Of a stretch of DNA of 64,000 nucleotides, positions 50,510-60,000 are shown in pieces. Numbering within the stretch: the first letter of the stretch is position 1; each line of letters begins with the position of its first letter. The notes under the pieces are model-generated. The model worked only from the letters and a program-made list of their open reading frames with translations. It had not been told where the DNA came from and did not search any database. This DNA comes from an uncultured Oscillospiraceae bacterium. GTDB lineage: Bacteria; Bacillota; Clostridia; Oscillospirales; Ruminococcaceae. The stretch spans positions 1-64,000 of the forward strand of contig CABUEI010000007.1 of assembly GCA_902490585.1 (NCBI GenBank), read 5' to 3'. The position numbers and the translations under genes are program-made.

Positions 50510-51712
50510 TTAAATGTTTCTTATATATGAGAAGTAGTCGCAGTTGCCGCCTGCTACAGTGTAGGCGCAGTTTGCAAACAACAGATCGGTTGCGTCAACC
50601 TGCTTGCAGAACTTTATTGCGTTTACCTCGCAATAGCGCAGGTCAAGCACATAGATATTATCAAAGCTCTCGGTAAGGAACGGAATAAGTCCGTTACCGT
50701 AGCTTTCTTTGATAACGACTAAGTTTCTGCCGGTCTTTGCATTGGTTTTGATATGTGCAATGAGATCGTCACTGCCGAGGAATGACAGGTAGTAATAGCT
50801 TGCGTCATTGCACAGGAACAGATTGCTGTCATAACCGTTGCTGTAATAACGGTCGTAATATGTGGTTTTAAGTTTATCCTCGTTGGGAGAATAATAAACC
50901 GCATAGGTTTCGGGGTCGTTGTTCAGATGTTCATCGGACGAGTAATAATACATTGAGCCGACATAACCGCCGCAGGTTTCCTTGCGGTAGTTTTTTATAT
51001 CGGGGACTTTTACACCTGCTGTCTTGCAGAACACCTGTGCGGCATAATATGCGCCGAGGGGCATCCAGTGGTGGTCCGTCCTTGAGTATATCTCTTCGGA
51101 TGTATGCTTTGAAAGCGTATCGTACACGCTGACGTTGGTAACGCCCGTGTTTTTAAGTCCGCTTTCGATATAATCTATCTTGTCCTTCTGAAGTTCGGTG
51201 TAGCCCTTGTATTCTGTCGGGTTGTAGAAATCGACCGATGTCGGTATTACCATTGAATATACCGATACTTCGGGCAGTGCCGACTGGAATGCTTTTACGT
51301 CAGTCATATACTGGTCGCAGTAGCCGTATGTACCGCCGTAGAACATAATTCCACGGTAGTGGTTATCCATTCCTGCAACCAGTATTCCGTTGTCGACTAT
51401 CGCTCTGTAGCTGTTTATATCACTGTTTTCCGCAGGTGCAGAGCTTTCAGGTGATGATGTTGTGTCTGAGGGAGCAGCGGTGGTGGTTTCGGTAGTTGAC
51501 GGGGTGGTATCTTCCGGTGCGGAGGTGTCGGGTGCTTCGGTTTCTTCGCTTTCGGTATCGGACGGTGTTTGAGATGATACCGGATCCGGTGCTAAGGTAT
51601 ATGCCGATGTATCTTTACTGCTCGCATTGCTGTCGGGGAAAACCTCTGAACAGCCGCAGGCAAGCATTGATATTATCAATATAAGCGCTGTTAACTTCGG
51701 GAGCTTTTTCAT
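50510..51712 (-). CDS. DHHW-family lipoprotein (AlgX/DltD-like), copy 1
   Basis: A 400-aa lipoprotein (lipobox LACGC, Cys 21) with a long acidic Ser/Thr/Glu linker (about 22-100) and an SGNH-hydrolase-like domain. The family motif DHHW is at about 213-216 (SRTDHHWMPLGAYYAA), and YGNGLIPFLTESFDNIYVLD is the late conserved block. Such proteins are linked to O-acyl transfer on exopolymers at the cell surface. It is 10 bp upstream of the FkbH-like gene and downstream of a paralogue. No MBOAT partner lies in the cluster. Confidence 0.85.
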   Translation of the reverse strand: MKKLPKLTALILIISMLACGCSEVFPDSNASSKDTSAYTLAPDPVSSQTPSDTESEETEAPDTSAPEDTTPSTTETTTAAPSDTTSSPESSAPAENSDINSYRAIVDNGILVAGMDNHYRGIMFYGGTYGYCDQYMTDVKAFQSALPEVSVYSMVIPTSVDFYNPTEYKGYTELQKDKIDYIESGLKNTGVTNVSVYDTLSKHTSEEIYSRTDHHWMPLGAYYAAQVFCKTAGVKVPDIKNYRKETCGGYVGSMYYYSSDEHLNNDPETYAVYYSPNEDKLKTTYYDRYYSNGYDSNLFLCNDASYYYLSFLGSDDLIAHIKTNAKTGRNLVVIKESYGNGLIPFLTESFDNIYVLDLRYCEVNAIKFCKQVDATDLLFANCAYTVAGGNCDYFSYIRNI

Positions 51713-51750
51713 ACGCTCCTCCTTTCTGAAAACAAGTCAGAAAAAGAAAT

Positions 51751-52908
51751 TTACTTTGAAAGCAGATTGTTCTTTATTCCCTCTGCGTTTTCGCCGACTG
51801 CGGAGAATGTGCACATTGTAAACAGAACGTCGGTAATGCCGTTATCCTTAATAAAGTCGGGTGCGTAAAGGTCAAAGTAGCGGATGTCGCAAACGTAGAT
51901 TTCCTCAAAGGAATCTATAAAGAAGGGAACTTCCGCATTGCCGTAGCTGTCCTTGAAGATGCAGAGCTTTCTGCCGTTCTTGTTTGCTGTTTCAATCTTT
52001 ACTATCTTCTGGTCGCCGCCCATAAAGGTGGAATATGCGCCGCTTGCGGGCTGATCTACAAATATGCTGTGGAACTGTGAGAACTGCTCGTCAACCTTGA
52101 AATCGGTCGTGTAATAGGTTGCGGTGTATTCTGTGGAGGGGATATAGTAGGTGAAGGTATCGGGGTCGTTTTTGATACGCTCGTTATACTCGGTAAATGC
52201 GTACATTGTTCCGACAAATCCCTCTATGGTTTCTGTCTTGTAGGTTGAAAGATCCTTTACGGGTACCTGTGCCATTTCACAGAAAGCCTTTGCCGCATAG
52301 TATGCGCCGAGGGGTTCCCAGTGGTGATCGGTACGGGTATAGATATACTCGTTTGTGTGTGCCTCAAGTGCAGCATAACCGTCAACATTGATTACGTTCA
52401 CAAGCTTATTTGCTATGCTGTTTATCGAGTCCCTGTGGCTTGCGTTATAATCCTCATAGCCGGCAGGGAGGTAATATGCGCCTGCCGTGGGAACTACCAT
52501 ATTGAATACGTTTACCGATGAGCCGACTTTTTCCTTGAACTCGTTGAGATAAGTTGCATAGTTTGCACCGTCGCCGCCGCCGTAAAGGGAAATACCCCAT
52601 GTATGACCGTCTATGTCAACTACAAGCTGTCCGTTTGTCTGAACGCCGTCAACACCTACAGGTTTATCGTTGCTTGTCGATGTATCGGAAGAAACCGAAC
52701 TGTCAGAACTGTCCGAATTATCTGTAGAGGGTGTACTGTCGCCGGTCGATGAACTGTTGTCGTTCTTGCTTTCTGTTGCTGAGCTTTCCGTTATACTGCT
52801 TTCGTTTTTGCTGTCGGAAGAGCCTGCATCCTGCGATGAGCAGGCTGTTGCACCGAGGACGGTTGCACAGGCGAGGATTGCCGCTGTAACTCTGATATTC
52901 AACTTCAT
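51751..52908 (-). CDS. DHHW-family lipoprotein (AlgX/DltD-like), copy 2
   Basis: A 385-aa paralogue of the downstream gene: lipobox GATAC (Cys 23), low-complexity Ser/Asp/Thr linker, then the same domain with DHHW at about 194-197 (TRTDHHWEPLGAYYAA) and YGNAEVPFFIDSFEEIYVCD. First gene of the four-gene operon, with a promoter just upstream. The two paralogues share domain order and spacing but the linkers differ, so duplication is old. Both lack a membrane acyltransferase neighbour. Confidence 0.85.
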   Translation of the reverse strand: MKLNIRVTAAILACATVLGATACSSQDAGSSDSKNESSITESSATESKNDNSSSTGDSTPSTDNSDSSDSSVSSDTSTSNDKPVGVDGVQTNGQLVVDIDGHTWGISLYGGGDGANYATYLNEFKEKVGSSVNVFNMVVPTAGAYYLPAGYEDYNASHRDSINSIANKLVNVINVDGYAALEAHTNEYIYTRTDHHWEPLGAYYAAKAFCEMAQVPVKDLSTYKTETIEGFVGTMYAFTEYNERIKNDPDTFTYYIPSTEYTATYYTTDFKVDEQFSQFHSIFVDQPASGAYSTFMGGDQKIVKIETANKNGRKLCIFKDSYGNAEVPFFIDSFEEIYVCDIRYFDLYAPDFIKDNGITDVLFTMCTFSAVGENAEGIKNNLLSK

Positions 52909-52977
52909 ATTATGTCCTTTCTTAATGCGGGTGATTATCTTTATATTGCCCGTAAATGTAAATTCTTGTCCTATTGT

Positions 52978-53006
52978 AGTATATCACACTATCGTGTCAA
53001 GTTCAA
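52978..53006 (-). promoter_or_regulatory. Promoter of the DHHW-FkbH-ACP operon
   Basis: Minus strand TTGAAC (53001-53006), 17-bp spacer, TATACT (52978-52983). A perfect TTGACA inside the spacer is only 11 bp from the -10 and is not used on spacing grounds. Confidence 0.55.
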
Positions 53007-53016
53007 GGATTTTCAC

Positions 53017-54348
53017 TCAAGTTTCAGTCTGCGGCGGAACATTATATTTACTGTAAATGTCACGGGTGATGACTATTCCGCCGGGGAGTGCATATTCACT
53101 CTGCATATAGTCGTAATAATCGCCCGGAGTGATTATTCCTGCGGTTTTGACTATATCCGTTCCTGCCTTGCTGAGTATATAGTCGGCGAGGAAAACGCAG
53201 TTTGTGCTCATGACAAAATAGGTTTTAAATCTGCCGCTTTTAAATTTATAGAAATGTGCGTGTGTTCCGTTCCACAGCGAGCTGCAATAATCGTCAAAAT
53301 CCGCAATATCTGCTGTGGGGCTGTTTTCACTTGCAAGCTGAAACGGCGGTTTCCAAAGCGTTACGTTACGCTCAAGCTTTGCTATGCCTTTTCTTACCTT
53401 GGCAAGCTGTTTTTCGGTAAGCTTTATGCCGAAATCAAATACCATCTGCAAGTCGTGATAAACGCAGAAATTTATATATTTATCAAAATCCGCTTTGAAC
53501 AATACTCCGTCACCGATACCGCCGAACAGTCTTTCGGAAGATTTGTCATAGTTGCCGTACGATATTACAGTACCGTTAAGTACTAAATCACAATGTCCGA
53601 TAGAGCCTACGCCGTCTGCGCTGACATGGATAAGGACGTGGATATCGGGAGTTTCATTGCCTTTGTCATAACGTTCTTCATTCTGTAGTTTTTCTATGTC
53701 TATTTCACGGGAATCAAGACGCTCGGTATAATTTCTCAGTGTTTTCAGCGGTATGAATGTGGTAATGACCTGCGGAAGAGATAAGCGTATTCTGCGGCGG
53801 ATCATGCCCTTGGCTTTATTGGGAGCGGCTTCACGGATAAACAGGCGCAGTTCGCCCGCACCGTAGATTATGCAATAAAGCCCGATCACAATCATCATAC
53901 CCTGACTGCCCATAAGAGTACCGAACAGCATAATAACACCGAAAACGGCAAAGAATATTCCTGCAAATAAGTCGTAAAAAGCGTCCGGCACGGCATTTTT
54001 CAAAGCCGAACCGAAATCAATGAATTTGACAAGAGCGTTCAGAAAAACGTAAAGCGAGAAGATAAACGACAGAAGCGCAAGAGTAGCGGCGGGAAAGAAA
54101 ACGGATATAAGTCCTATTATAATGTTTCCGATGCCGCTGAACACGGGCAGTCGCTGATGTCTTGCGTAGGCACGGATAAGGCGGTGGATACCGTTTGCAA
54201 CGATAAAGATACCGCCCAGCCTTGCGGCAGGCTCTACCACTATTTTTCCGTTTACAAGTACAAGTATACCGACAGTGATAAGTCCTGCGCCGTACAGGAG
54301 CAGCCACGTTATATTGAAGTTCTTTTTTATATTCGGCTTTACGGTCAT
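53017..54348 (-). CDS. DUF308 membrane protein with C-terminal papain-fold-like domain
   Basis: A 443-aa protein: six membrane helices in the first about 190 residues of the HdeD/DUF308 type (AARLGGIFIVANGIHRLIRA), a basic linker, and a soluble domain from about 225. The domain has His in SIGHCDLVL (about 252) and Cys in MSTNCVFLADYIL (about 383) then GDYYDYM. The order His before Cys, with these contexts, recalls the circularly permuted papain folds of the YiiX/LRAT group. That would be an unusual fusion. The ribosome site (AAGGAG) is 12 nt from the ATG. Confidence 0.72.
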   Translation of the reverse strand: MTVKPNIKKNFNITWLLLYGAGLITVGILVLVNGKIVVEPAARLGGIFIVANGIHRLIRAYARHQRLPVFSGIGNIIIGLISVFFPAATLALLSFIFSLYVFLNALVKFIDFGSALKNAVPDAFYDLFAGIFFAVFGVIMLFGTLMGSQGMMIVIGLYCIIYGAGELRLFIREAAPNKAKGMIRRRIRLSLPQVITTFIPLKTLRNYTERLDSREIDIEKLQNEERYDKGNETPDIHVLIHVSADGVGSIGHCDLVLNGTVISYGNYDKSSERLFGGIGDGVLFKADFDKYINFCVYHDLQMVFDFGIKLTEKQLAKVRKGIAKLERNVTLWKPPFQLASENSPTADIADFDDYCSSLWNGTHAHFYKFKSGRFKTYFVMSTNCVFLADYILSKAGTDIVKTAGIITPGDYYDYMQSEYALPGGIVITRDIYSKYNVPPQTET

Positions 54349-54404
54349 AATATGCTTTTACTCCTTGAAATAAGGCAATAATCGGGGGTTTTGTATTGTT
54401 TGTA

Positions 54405-54433
54405 TTGACAAATGCGATACAAAATGCTACAAT
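54405..54433 (+). promoter_or_regulatory. Promoter of rnpB
   Basis: Perfect TTGACA (54405-54410), 17-bp spacer, TACAAT (54428-54433). Confidence 0.8.
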
Positions 54434-54440
54434 AACTATC

Positions 54441-54780
54441 GCAACTTTACTGTGCGGTCACGGGGTGAAAACCGTGAGGAAAGTCCGAGCATCACAGAGC
54501 AGGGTAGCTGTTAACGGCAGCCGGAGGCGACTCCAGGGCGAGTGCAACAGAAATATACCGCACTGTTTTACAGTGTAAGGGTGGAAAGGCGAGGTAAGAG
54601 CTCACCACGGGACAGGAGACTGATCCCGTCTGTAAACCCTATCCGGTGCAACACCGATTGGTTTCAGGGACAAACCGCTTGCTCGGCGGTCCTGATTTAA
54701 GGTGGCTTGAGGTCTGCGGCGACGCAGGGCGTAGATAGATGACCGCACACGACAAAACTCGGCTTACAGGTAAAGTTGTG
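54441..54780 (+). ncRNA. rnpB: RNase P RNA
   Basis: Catalytic RNA of ribonuclease P, which makes tRNA 5' ends. Diagnostic blocks are GAGGAAAGTCCGAGC (P4 strand), GCAACAGAAATATACCGC, GGGTGGAAAGGCGAGGTAAG, and GTAGATAGATGACCGC with ACAAAACTCGGCTTAC near the 3' end. The ends pair: AACTTTAC at 54443-54450 with GTAAAGTT at 54770-54777 (P1). A consensus promoter and a terminator bracket it. Confidence 0.95.
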
Positions 54781-54793
54781 TATGGATATTATG

Positions 54794-54817
54794 CCGACCC
54801 GAAAGGGTCGGTTTTTT
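54794..54817 (+). terminator. Terminator of rnpB
   Basis: CCGACCC / GGGTCGG around GAAA, followed by TTTTTT. Confidence 0.9.
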
Positions 54818-55123
54818 GTTTACATAAAGCCGCTCGTTTTATCGGGCGGCTTATAAAAACGTTTTTTATTCTAATTGAAAATAAACTGTGACAGCAAAAA
54901 AGTTTTGTTGGTTAGCATTCCTATCAACTTCAATCCCCACCGTCTTGCAGACAAAAATCTTTGAACTATATAAATGCCAAAGATATCGCCACAATAATGC
55001 AAATTATACACATTTTCGCTTGTCTGCAAGCCACCTCCCCTTTTTCGAGGGGAGGCAAGTGTAGTGCTTGGCTGAATTATCGTTCCTTTTAAAATTATCG
55101 TTCCTTTTTAAAAGTGTTAAGTT
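54818..55123. other. Noncoding gap with REP-like hairpin
   Basis: No gene. An 8-bp stem CCTCCCCT / AGGGGAGG (55034-55055) with loop TTTTCG shares about 18 nt in inverse orientation with 12656-12673. After it, GGCAAGTGTAGTG resembles the direct repeats around the dynamin pair. At 55076-55112 there is a tandem repeat of AATTATCGTTCCTTTT. Confidence 0.55.
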
Positions 55124-56374
55124 TTACTTTTTTACTATTTTTTCGGCGGCAGAGGCAAGATAAAGCGAACCTGTCACCATTGCTATATTCTTTGTGCCTG
55201 CCTTTAACACTGCCTGGGATATTGCACTGTCAAGGTCGTTACACGAGGTACAGCGTACTCCCTGCTCTATGGCAAATCGTGCAAGCTGGGAAGCCGGTAC
55301 ACAGCCAGGCATGAAGCCGTCAACGAATATAACGTCTTCAAAGCGTGGAAGTATTATTTTAAGGGCTGTCTGCCAGTCTTTGTTTGCCATCATGCCGACT
55401 ACGGCGTGTATTCTGCGCTTGTCAAGACGGAGGAGCTTTTCTGCGGCTCTCATTGCGGACGGATTGTGTGAACCGTCTATGATACAAGTCGTGCCGTTCA
55501 CCTTAACTTCTTCCATTCTTGCTCTGAGTGCCGATTTTTCAAGTCCTGTGAATACACTGCTGTACTCGATCTTCAGTATACGGCAAGCCTCTATTGCACA
55601 AAGAGCGTTCTTTATCTGGTGTTCGCCGGACATTACAAGGTGATAATTCATGCCCTTATATGAGAAGAACACATCGGTTGTATCCATGTGGAGAACCTGT
55701 ACCCTTGACATATCGGGGACGATTTCCTCACAGTTATACTCACGGCATTTGTCGTCTATAACACGCATTACCTCTTTTTCCTGTCCCGGAGATACAACGC
55801 ACGGAATCGACGGCTTTATAATGCCTGCCTTATGACGTGCTATCTCGGTAAGCGTGTCGCCGAGCATATCGGTATGGTCATAGTCTACAGATGTAATTAC
55901 GCTGACAGCCGGGTTTACTACATTGGTGCAGTCGAGAAGTCCGCCTATTCCTGTTTCGATGACAGCAACGTTTACCTGTTCTTTGTAGAAATAAAGCAAA
56001 GCAATAGCACACAGAATTTCAAACTGTGAAAATCCCTCAAAGCCTGTCTGCTCGACAGCACTCTTTACCTGTTCGCATAATAAAGCGAACGCAGGACGTG
56101 AGATGTATTTTCCGTTAACCTGTATACGCTCTTCCATGCAATCTATATAGGGAGAGGTAAACTTTCCGACGCTCTTGTTGTCGGCTCTTACAGCGTTGCT
56201 TATATATTCGCATACGCTACCTTTTCCGTTTGTTCCTGCAACGTGAACTATTTTAAGCTCGTTTTGCGGATTGCCGAGAAGCCTCATAAGAATAACAAAT
56301 CTTATAAGGTCCTTTACAGGCGTACCGGATTTTGTGAAAGAACCGACGTATTCAAATGCCTGTTCGTATGTCAT
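55124..56374 (-). CDS. folC: Folylpolyglutamate synthase/dihydrofolate synthase
   Basis: FolC adds glutamate to folates (and in many bacteria to dihydropteroate). The 416-aa protein has the Mur-ligase-type P-loop GTNGKGSV (47-54), SPYIDCMEERIQVNGKYIS, VIETGIGGLLDCTNV and IDGSHNPSAM. No other folate genes are near. Ribosome site AAAGGA. It follows the Nudix hydrolase gene by 54 bp and may share its promoter. Confidence 0.93.
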   Translation of the reverse strand: MTYEQAFEYVGSFTKSGTPVKDLIRFVILMRLLGNPQNELKIVHVAGTNGKGSVCEYISNAVRADNKSVGKFTSPYIDCMEERIQVNGKYISRPAFALLCEQVKSAVEQTGFEGFSQFEILCAIALLYFYKEQVNVAVIETGIGGLLDCTNVVNPAVSVITSVDYDHTDMLGDTLTEIARHKAGIIKPSIPCVVSPGQEKEVMRVIDDKCREYNCEEIVPDMSRVQVLHMDTTDVFFSYKGMNYHLVMSGEHQIKNALCAIEACRILKIEYSSVFTGLEKSALRARMEEVKVNGTTCIIDGSHNPSAMRAAEKLLRLDKRRIHAVVGMMANKDWQTALKIILPRFEDVIFVDGFMPGCVPASQLARFAIEQGVRCTSCNDLDSAISQAVLKAGTKNIAMVTGSLYLASAAEKIVKK

Positions 56375-56428
56375 GTGGGTTTCCTTTCGTATTTTCTTCT
56401 TTTACTTTTTACTCAAACACAATTTTCT

Positions 56429-56842
56429 TCATTTCATAAGTGCAATAAAGCTCTTCGCCTTATTGACTATCAGTTTGTCGTTGTCATAGACAAGCAGATT
56501 GTGTGCCTGTCCTATGCCGACCCAGCGGATTTCCGATATCTCTTCAAGCTGGGGAGTATAGTCATAATTTCTCGCACGGGCAACGAAATATACAACGTCT
56601 TTCTTTGCGTCCTTGCGTGGAGAATATGTAACCGTTTCTCTGAAGCCCGAATCAATATAAACATCAATGCCTGTTTCTTCCTTGATTTCACGTTTTGCGG
56701 TTTCTTCTTCGGTTTCGCCGCTTTCAACGTGACCTTTCGGGAAAGACCAGTAGCCCGACTTGATGTGCTTTATCAGCAATATTTCTGTATTGCCGTGAAA
56801 TTTTCTGTAAACAATACCGCCGCAGGACTTTTCGTAAGTCAT
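56429..56842 (-). CDS. Nudix hydrolase, Ap4A-hydrolase-like
   Basis: A 137-aa Nudix protein. The box GHVESGETEEETAKREIKEE TG matches Gx5Ex7REUxEExGU exactly. The N-terminal SCGGIVYR and YWSFPKGHVE resemble the asymmetric bis(5'-nucleosyl)-tetraphosphatase subgroup, which clears Ap4A. The substrate is inferred from that likeness only. AAGGAGG precedes the ATG. Confidence 0.85.
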   Translation of the reverse strand: MTYEKSCGGIVYRKFHGNTEILLIKHIKSGYWSFPKGHVESGETEEETAKREIKEETGIDVYIDSGFRETVTYSPRKDAKKDVVYFVARARNYDYTPQLEEISEIRWVGIGQAHNLLVYDNDKLIVNKAKSFIALMK

Positions 56843-56915
56843 CTGCTACGGACACCTCCTTGTGTCTGACCCTGACGCTTTACGGTTCAAGGTACAGCTA
56901 TTTATAATCGTCTAT

Positions 56916-56944
56916 ATTATAGCACATTTTTCACAAAAAGTCTA
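56916..56944 (-). promoter_or_regulatory. Promoter of the Nudix-folC pair
   Basis: Minus strand TAGACT (56939-56944), 17-bp spacer, perfect TATAAT (56916-56921). Confidence 0.5.
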
Positions 56945-56984
56945 TAGCGGAGGGGAGAAATGTAAATAATTTGGGAAAGCAAAA

Positions 56985-57010
56985 AGAGCCACGGCGTATG
57001 CTGTGGCTCT
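56985..57010 (-). terminator. Terminator of the GH2 gene
   Basis: AGAGCCACGG / CTGTGGCTCT, a 10-bp stem with one G-T, followed on the minus strand by TTTTT, 7 bp after the GH2 stop. Confidence 0.82.
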
Positions 57011-57016
57011 GTATGT

Positions 57017-60000
57017 TTATTCTTCCGACTTTATGAATCTGAACGATTTCATATCGAACTGCGTGCCCGGCAGGAATACAAACGCTATATTGTTTGCGCC
57101 TGCGATACGGTCAATATCGAAAGTAACGGGTGTATATCCGTCTGCGTGAGGGAATTCAAGCAGACGTGTGGTCTGGTTGCCGTCCTTATCGTTTACTCTG
57201 AGCTGGATCGTGCAGTTATCAAGCGGTGTTCTGCCCGTAACGGTTATCTTTTCTGTACCGTCTGCGAAATCAAGGTCGTTGAACTCAATTACAACGTTGT
57301 TTCCTATTTCTTCAACGCATGAGCCGTTTACCTTATAATCGTCACCGTACAGATTATCATTATCAGCCGCCGCATTTTCGGAATATGCACGGTCATATTT
57401 TGCAAACTCAAATCCGCCGAATATGCAGGAATTATTGATAACAAAGCTGATATCGTGAATACCGCTTATTCTGCGTGGCAAATCGAATGTCTGCGGATAC
57501 GCCCTGTCCCAGCCTCCATTATTCTTAATGCCGAACGTGCCGATGTATTCTCCGCCGTTATCCGCATCGCCGAGATACAGCTCTACGGGGTAATCCTCAC
57601 CGCCGCCGCAGTTTCCGACGCTTATGGTTATGCTCTTTGTGCCGCCGCCGAAATCAACGGAATTGAAGCCGACAACGGTTCTTCCGTCAAATCCGCCGAG
57701 CGAACCTCTGTCTATTGTGGTAACCGGAACATTCGAGAAATCGCAAAGGCAGGCGGCAATAAAGATATAAGGATTCTTTTCTGCTTTTCCGAGTCCTTCT
57801 GCCGTATATTCAAGCTCGGAGATAATCTTCGGAATATCGGTACCGTTCTTTGAATATGCTCTCAGACGGAAATTACCGTCGCCGAAAGCCTTCAGCGTTG
57901 CGGTGTTGCCGTCAAACGAAATTACCTTTGCATAGCTTATTTCAACGCCGTTATCTGCACAGCATTTAAACTCTATATCACGGAATGTTGCACTTTCGGG
58001 GCATATCTTAACGGAGATTTCCACGGTGTCATTTTCTTTTGTAAGTATACGCTCGCCGCTGTCGGAAAGCTCGATCTTTCTTACCGGTATTTCTTTTGTA
58101 TAAGTGTTTGTTACAACGGGGAAAGCGTTTTCGGTAACTACGCTGACACCCTGCGGTGCTGTTTCGGGAGCTATCGCTGTGAGCGTTACGGTTTTGGGCT
58201 CCAGTCCCTCGCTTTCGGCGGTAATAACTATATCTCCCGTTTCAAACGTTGACTGAATTATTGCAAGGAGCTTGCCCGAGAAGAGCTTTTTGTTATCGCC
58301 CTTGTAGCTGTCATAATCGGTGCTGTCGCCGTTATCAAGTCCGACAAGTCTGCCTGCACCGCTTACGGTGAACTTTATTCTGTTTACCGCATTCTGAACT
58401 TCCTGTCCCATCATATCCTCGGCAGTCACGGTAATAAACGCAAGCGATCTGCCGTCTGCCTTTACTTCCAGTCTGTCGGGGTCCATATTTATGCTGTGCG
58501 GCTCGAGAGATGTGAAAAGAACTTCTTCCTTTTCGTAATCATCGACTGCACAATCGGCACTGCTGTAACCTCTTACCGCAAGAGGCTTATTCTTATGGAA
58601 AGGTACAACAAAATGCGCACTGAGTTTGTTTTCTGTTCTGTGGTCTATTTCCTGACCCTCGTACATTTTTCCGCAGTAATGAAGTCTTATATAGGGAAGA
58701 TTTGAGTAAACGATAACGTCAATCATCTGCCCCTCGTTGAAATCCCAGTAACAAGGCGAAACATGAATGAACGGCTTTTCTTCGGATATATCCCATACCG
58801 ATTTGTAGAACCAGAATGAGTCTTTTTCAAAGCCCGCAGTATCTATAATGCCGAAATATGAATTCTTTGTATTGTAGGGAGTAGGTTCTCCTATATAGTC
58901 AAAGCCCGTCCATACAAACTGACCCATAGAATATTCTGCGGCTGTATCCATAGCGTAAGATTTAAGAGGCGATGCACCCCAGTTCACAACGCTGTTTCCG
59001 AGGTCTGAGCACTGTAAATCATCATATACAAGTAACGATGTGTCATACGGGAAATGGTAAATACCTCTTGAGCGTACCGTTGAAGCGGTTTCACTGCCGT
59101 ATATAACCCAGTCGGGATGCTTTTCGTGATGTTCGTTGTACAGCTTTTCCGCATAGTTGTAACCTGCAAGTTTTATATAGTCGGCTACGTTCTGTGCGTT
59201 TTCCCACTGCATATAGTTGGAAGCAATCGTGGGGAGGGCATTGTGCATAGGGTCGTTCTTCTCAACTTCCTCGCAGAGCATTTTGGCAACCTCAAGACCT
59301 CTTGGGCTCTTGTGTGTGTCGTATATTTCATTTCCTATGCTCCACATTATAACGGACGGGTGGTTGCGGTCACGCTGAATCCATGCCGCAACGTCTTTCT
59401 TGTACCATTCGGGGAAAAATCTGTGGTAGTCGTTCTCGTTCTTTGCAAGCTCCCACATATCGAAAACTTCGCTGTCAACAAGAAATCCCATTTTATCGCA
59501 CAGCTCCATGAGTTCTCTTGACGGAGGGTTATGGCTTGTACGGATAGCGTTTACGCCCATTTCTTTAAGTCGTTCAAGCTGACGGAGGGTTGCGTCATAA
59601 TTCACAGCCGAACCGAGTGCGCCTAAGTCATGGTGCATACAAACACCGTTCAGCTTGACGTGCAGACCGTTGAGCAAAAATCCTTCGCCCGAGCTGAACT
59701 TTGTCGTTCTGAAGCCGAATTTCTCGGTAACTTCGTCCAGTCTGTTTCCTTCCTCATCATAAAGGATAACCGACATGGTGTATACATTAGGTATCACAAG
59801 ATCCCATAATTTCGGCGCATCGGTATAGAATACAAGCTTATCGTTTTTACCGCATACTCTGCGCTCGCAAGAATAAGTTTCCTTGCCCTCGGGATTTATA
59901 ACTGTATATTTCAGAAGTCCGCTGAGCGTCGAAGAAAGGCTTGTCTGTGCGGTAACTTTCCACTTTCCGTGTTCTCTGCGGTCGCTGTCACTGCACCTTG

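Noticed and set aside
56243..56869. Plus-strand frame of 208 codons over folC/Nudix
   Set aside because: It is antisense to the Nudix gene, whose catalytic box is exact. It is Cys- and Phe-rich as expected for a shadow frame.
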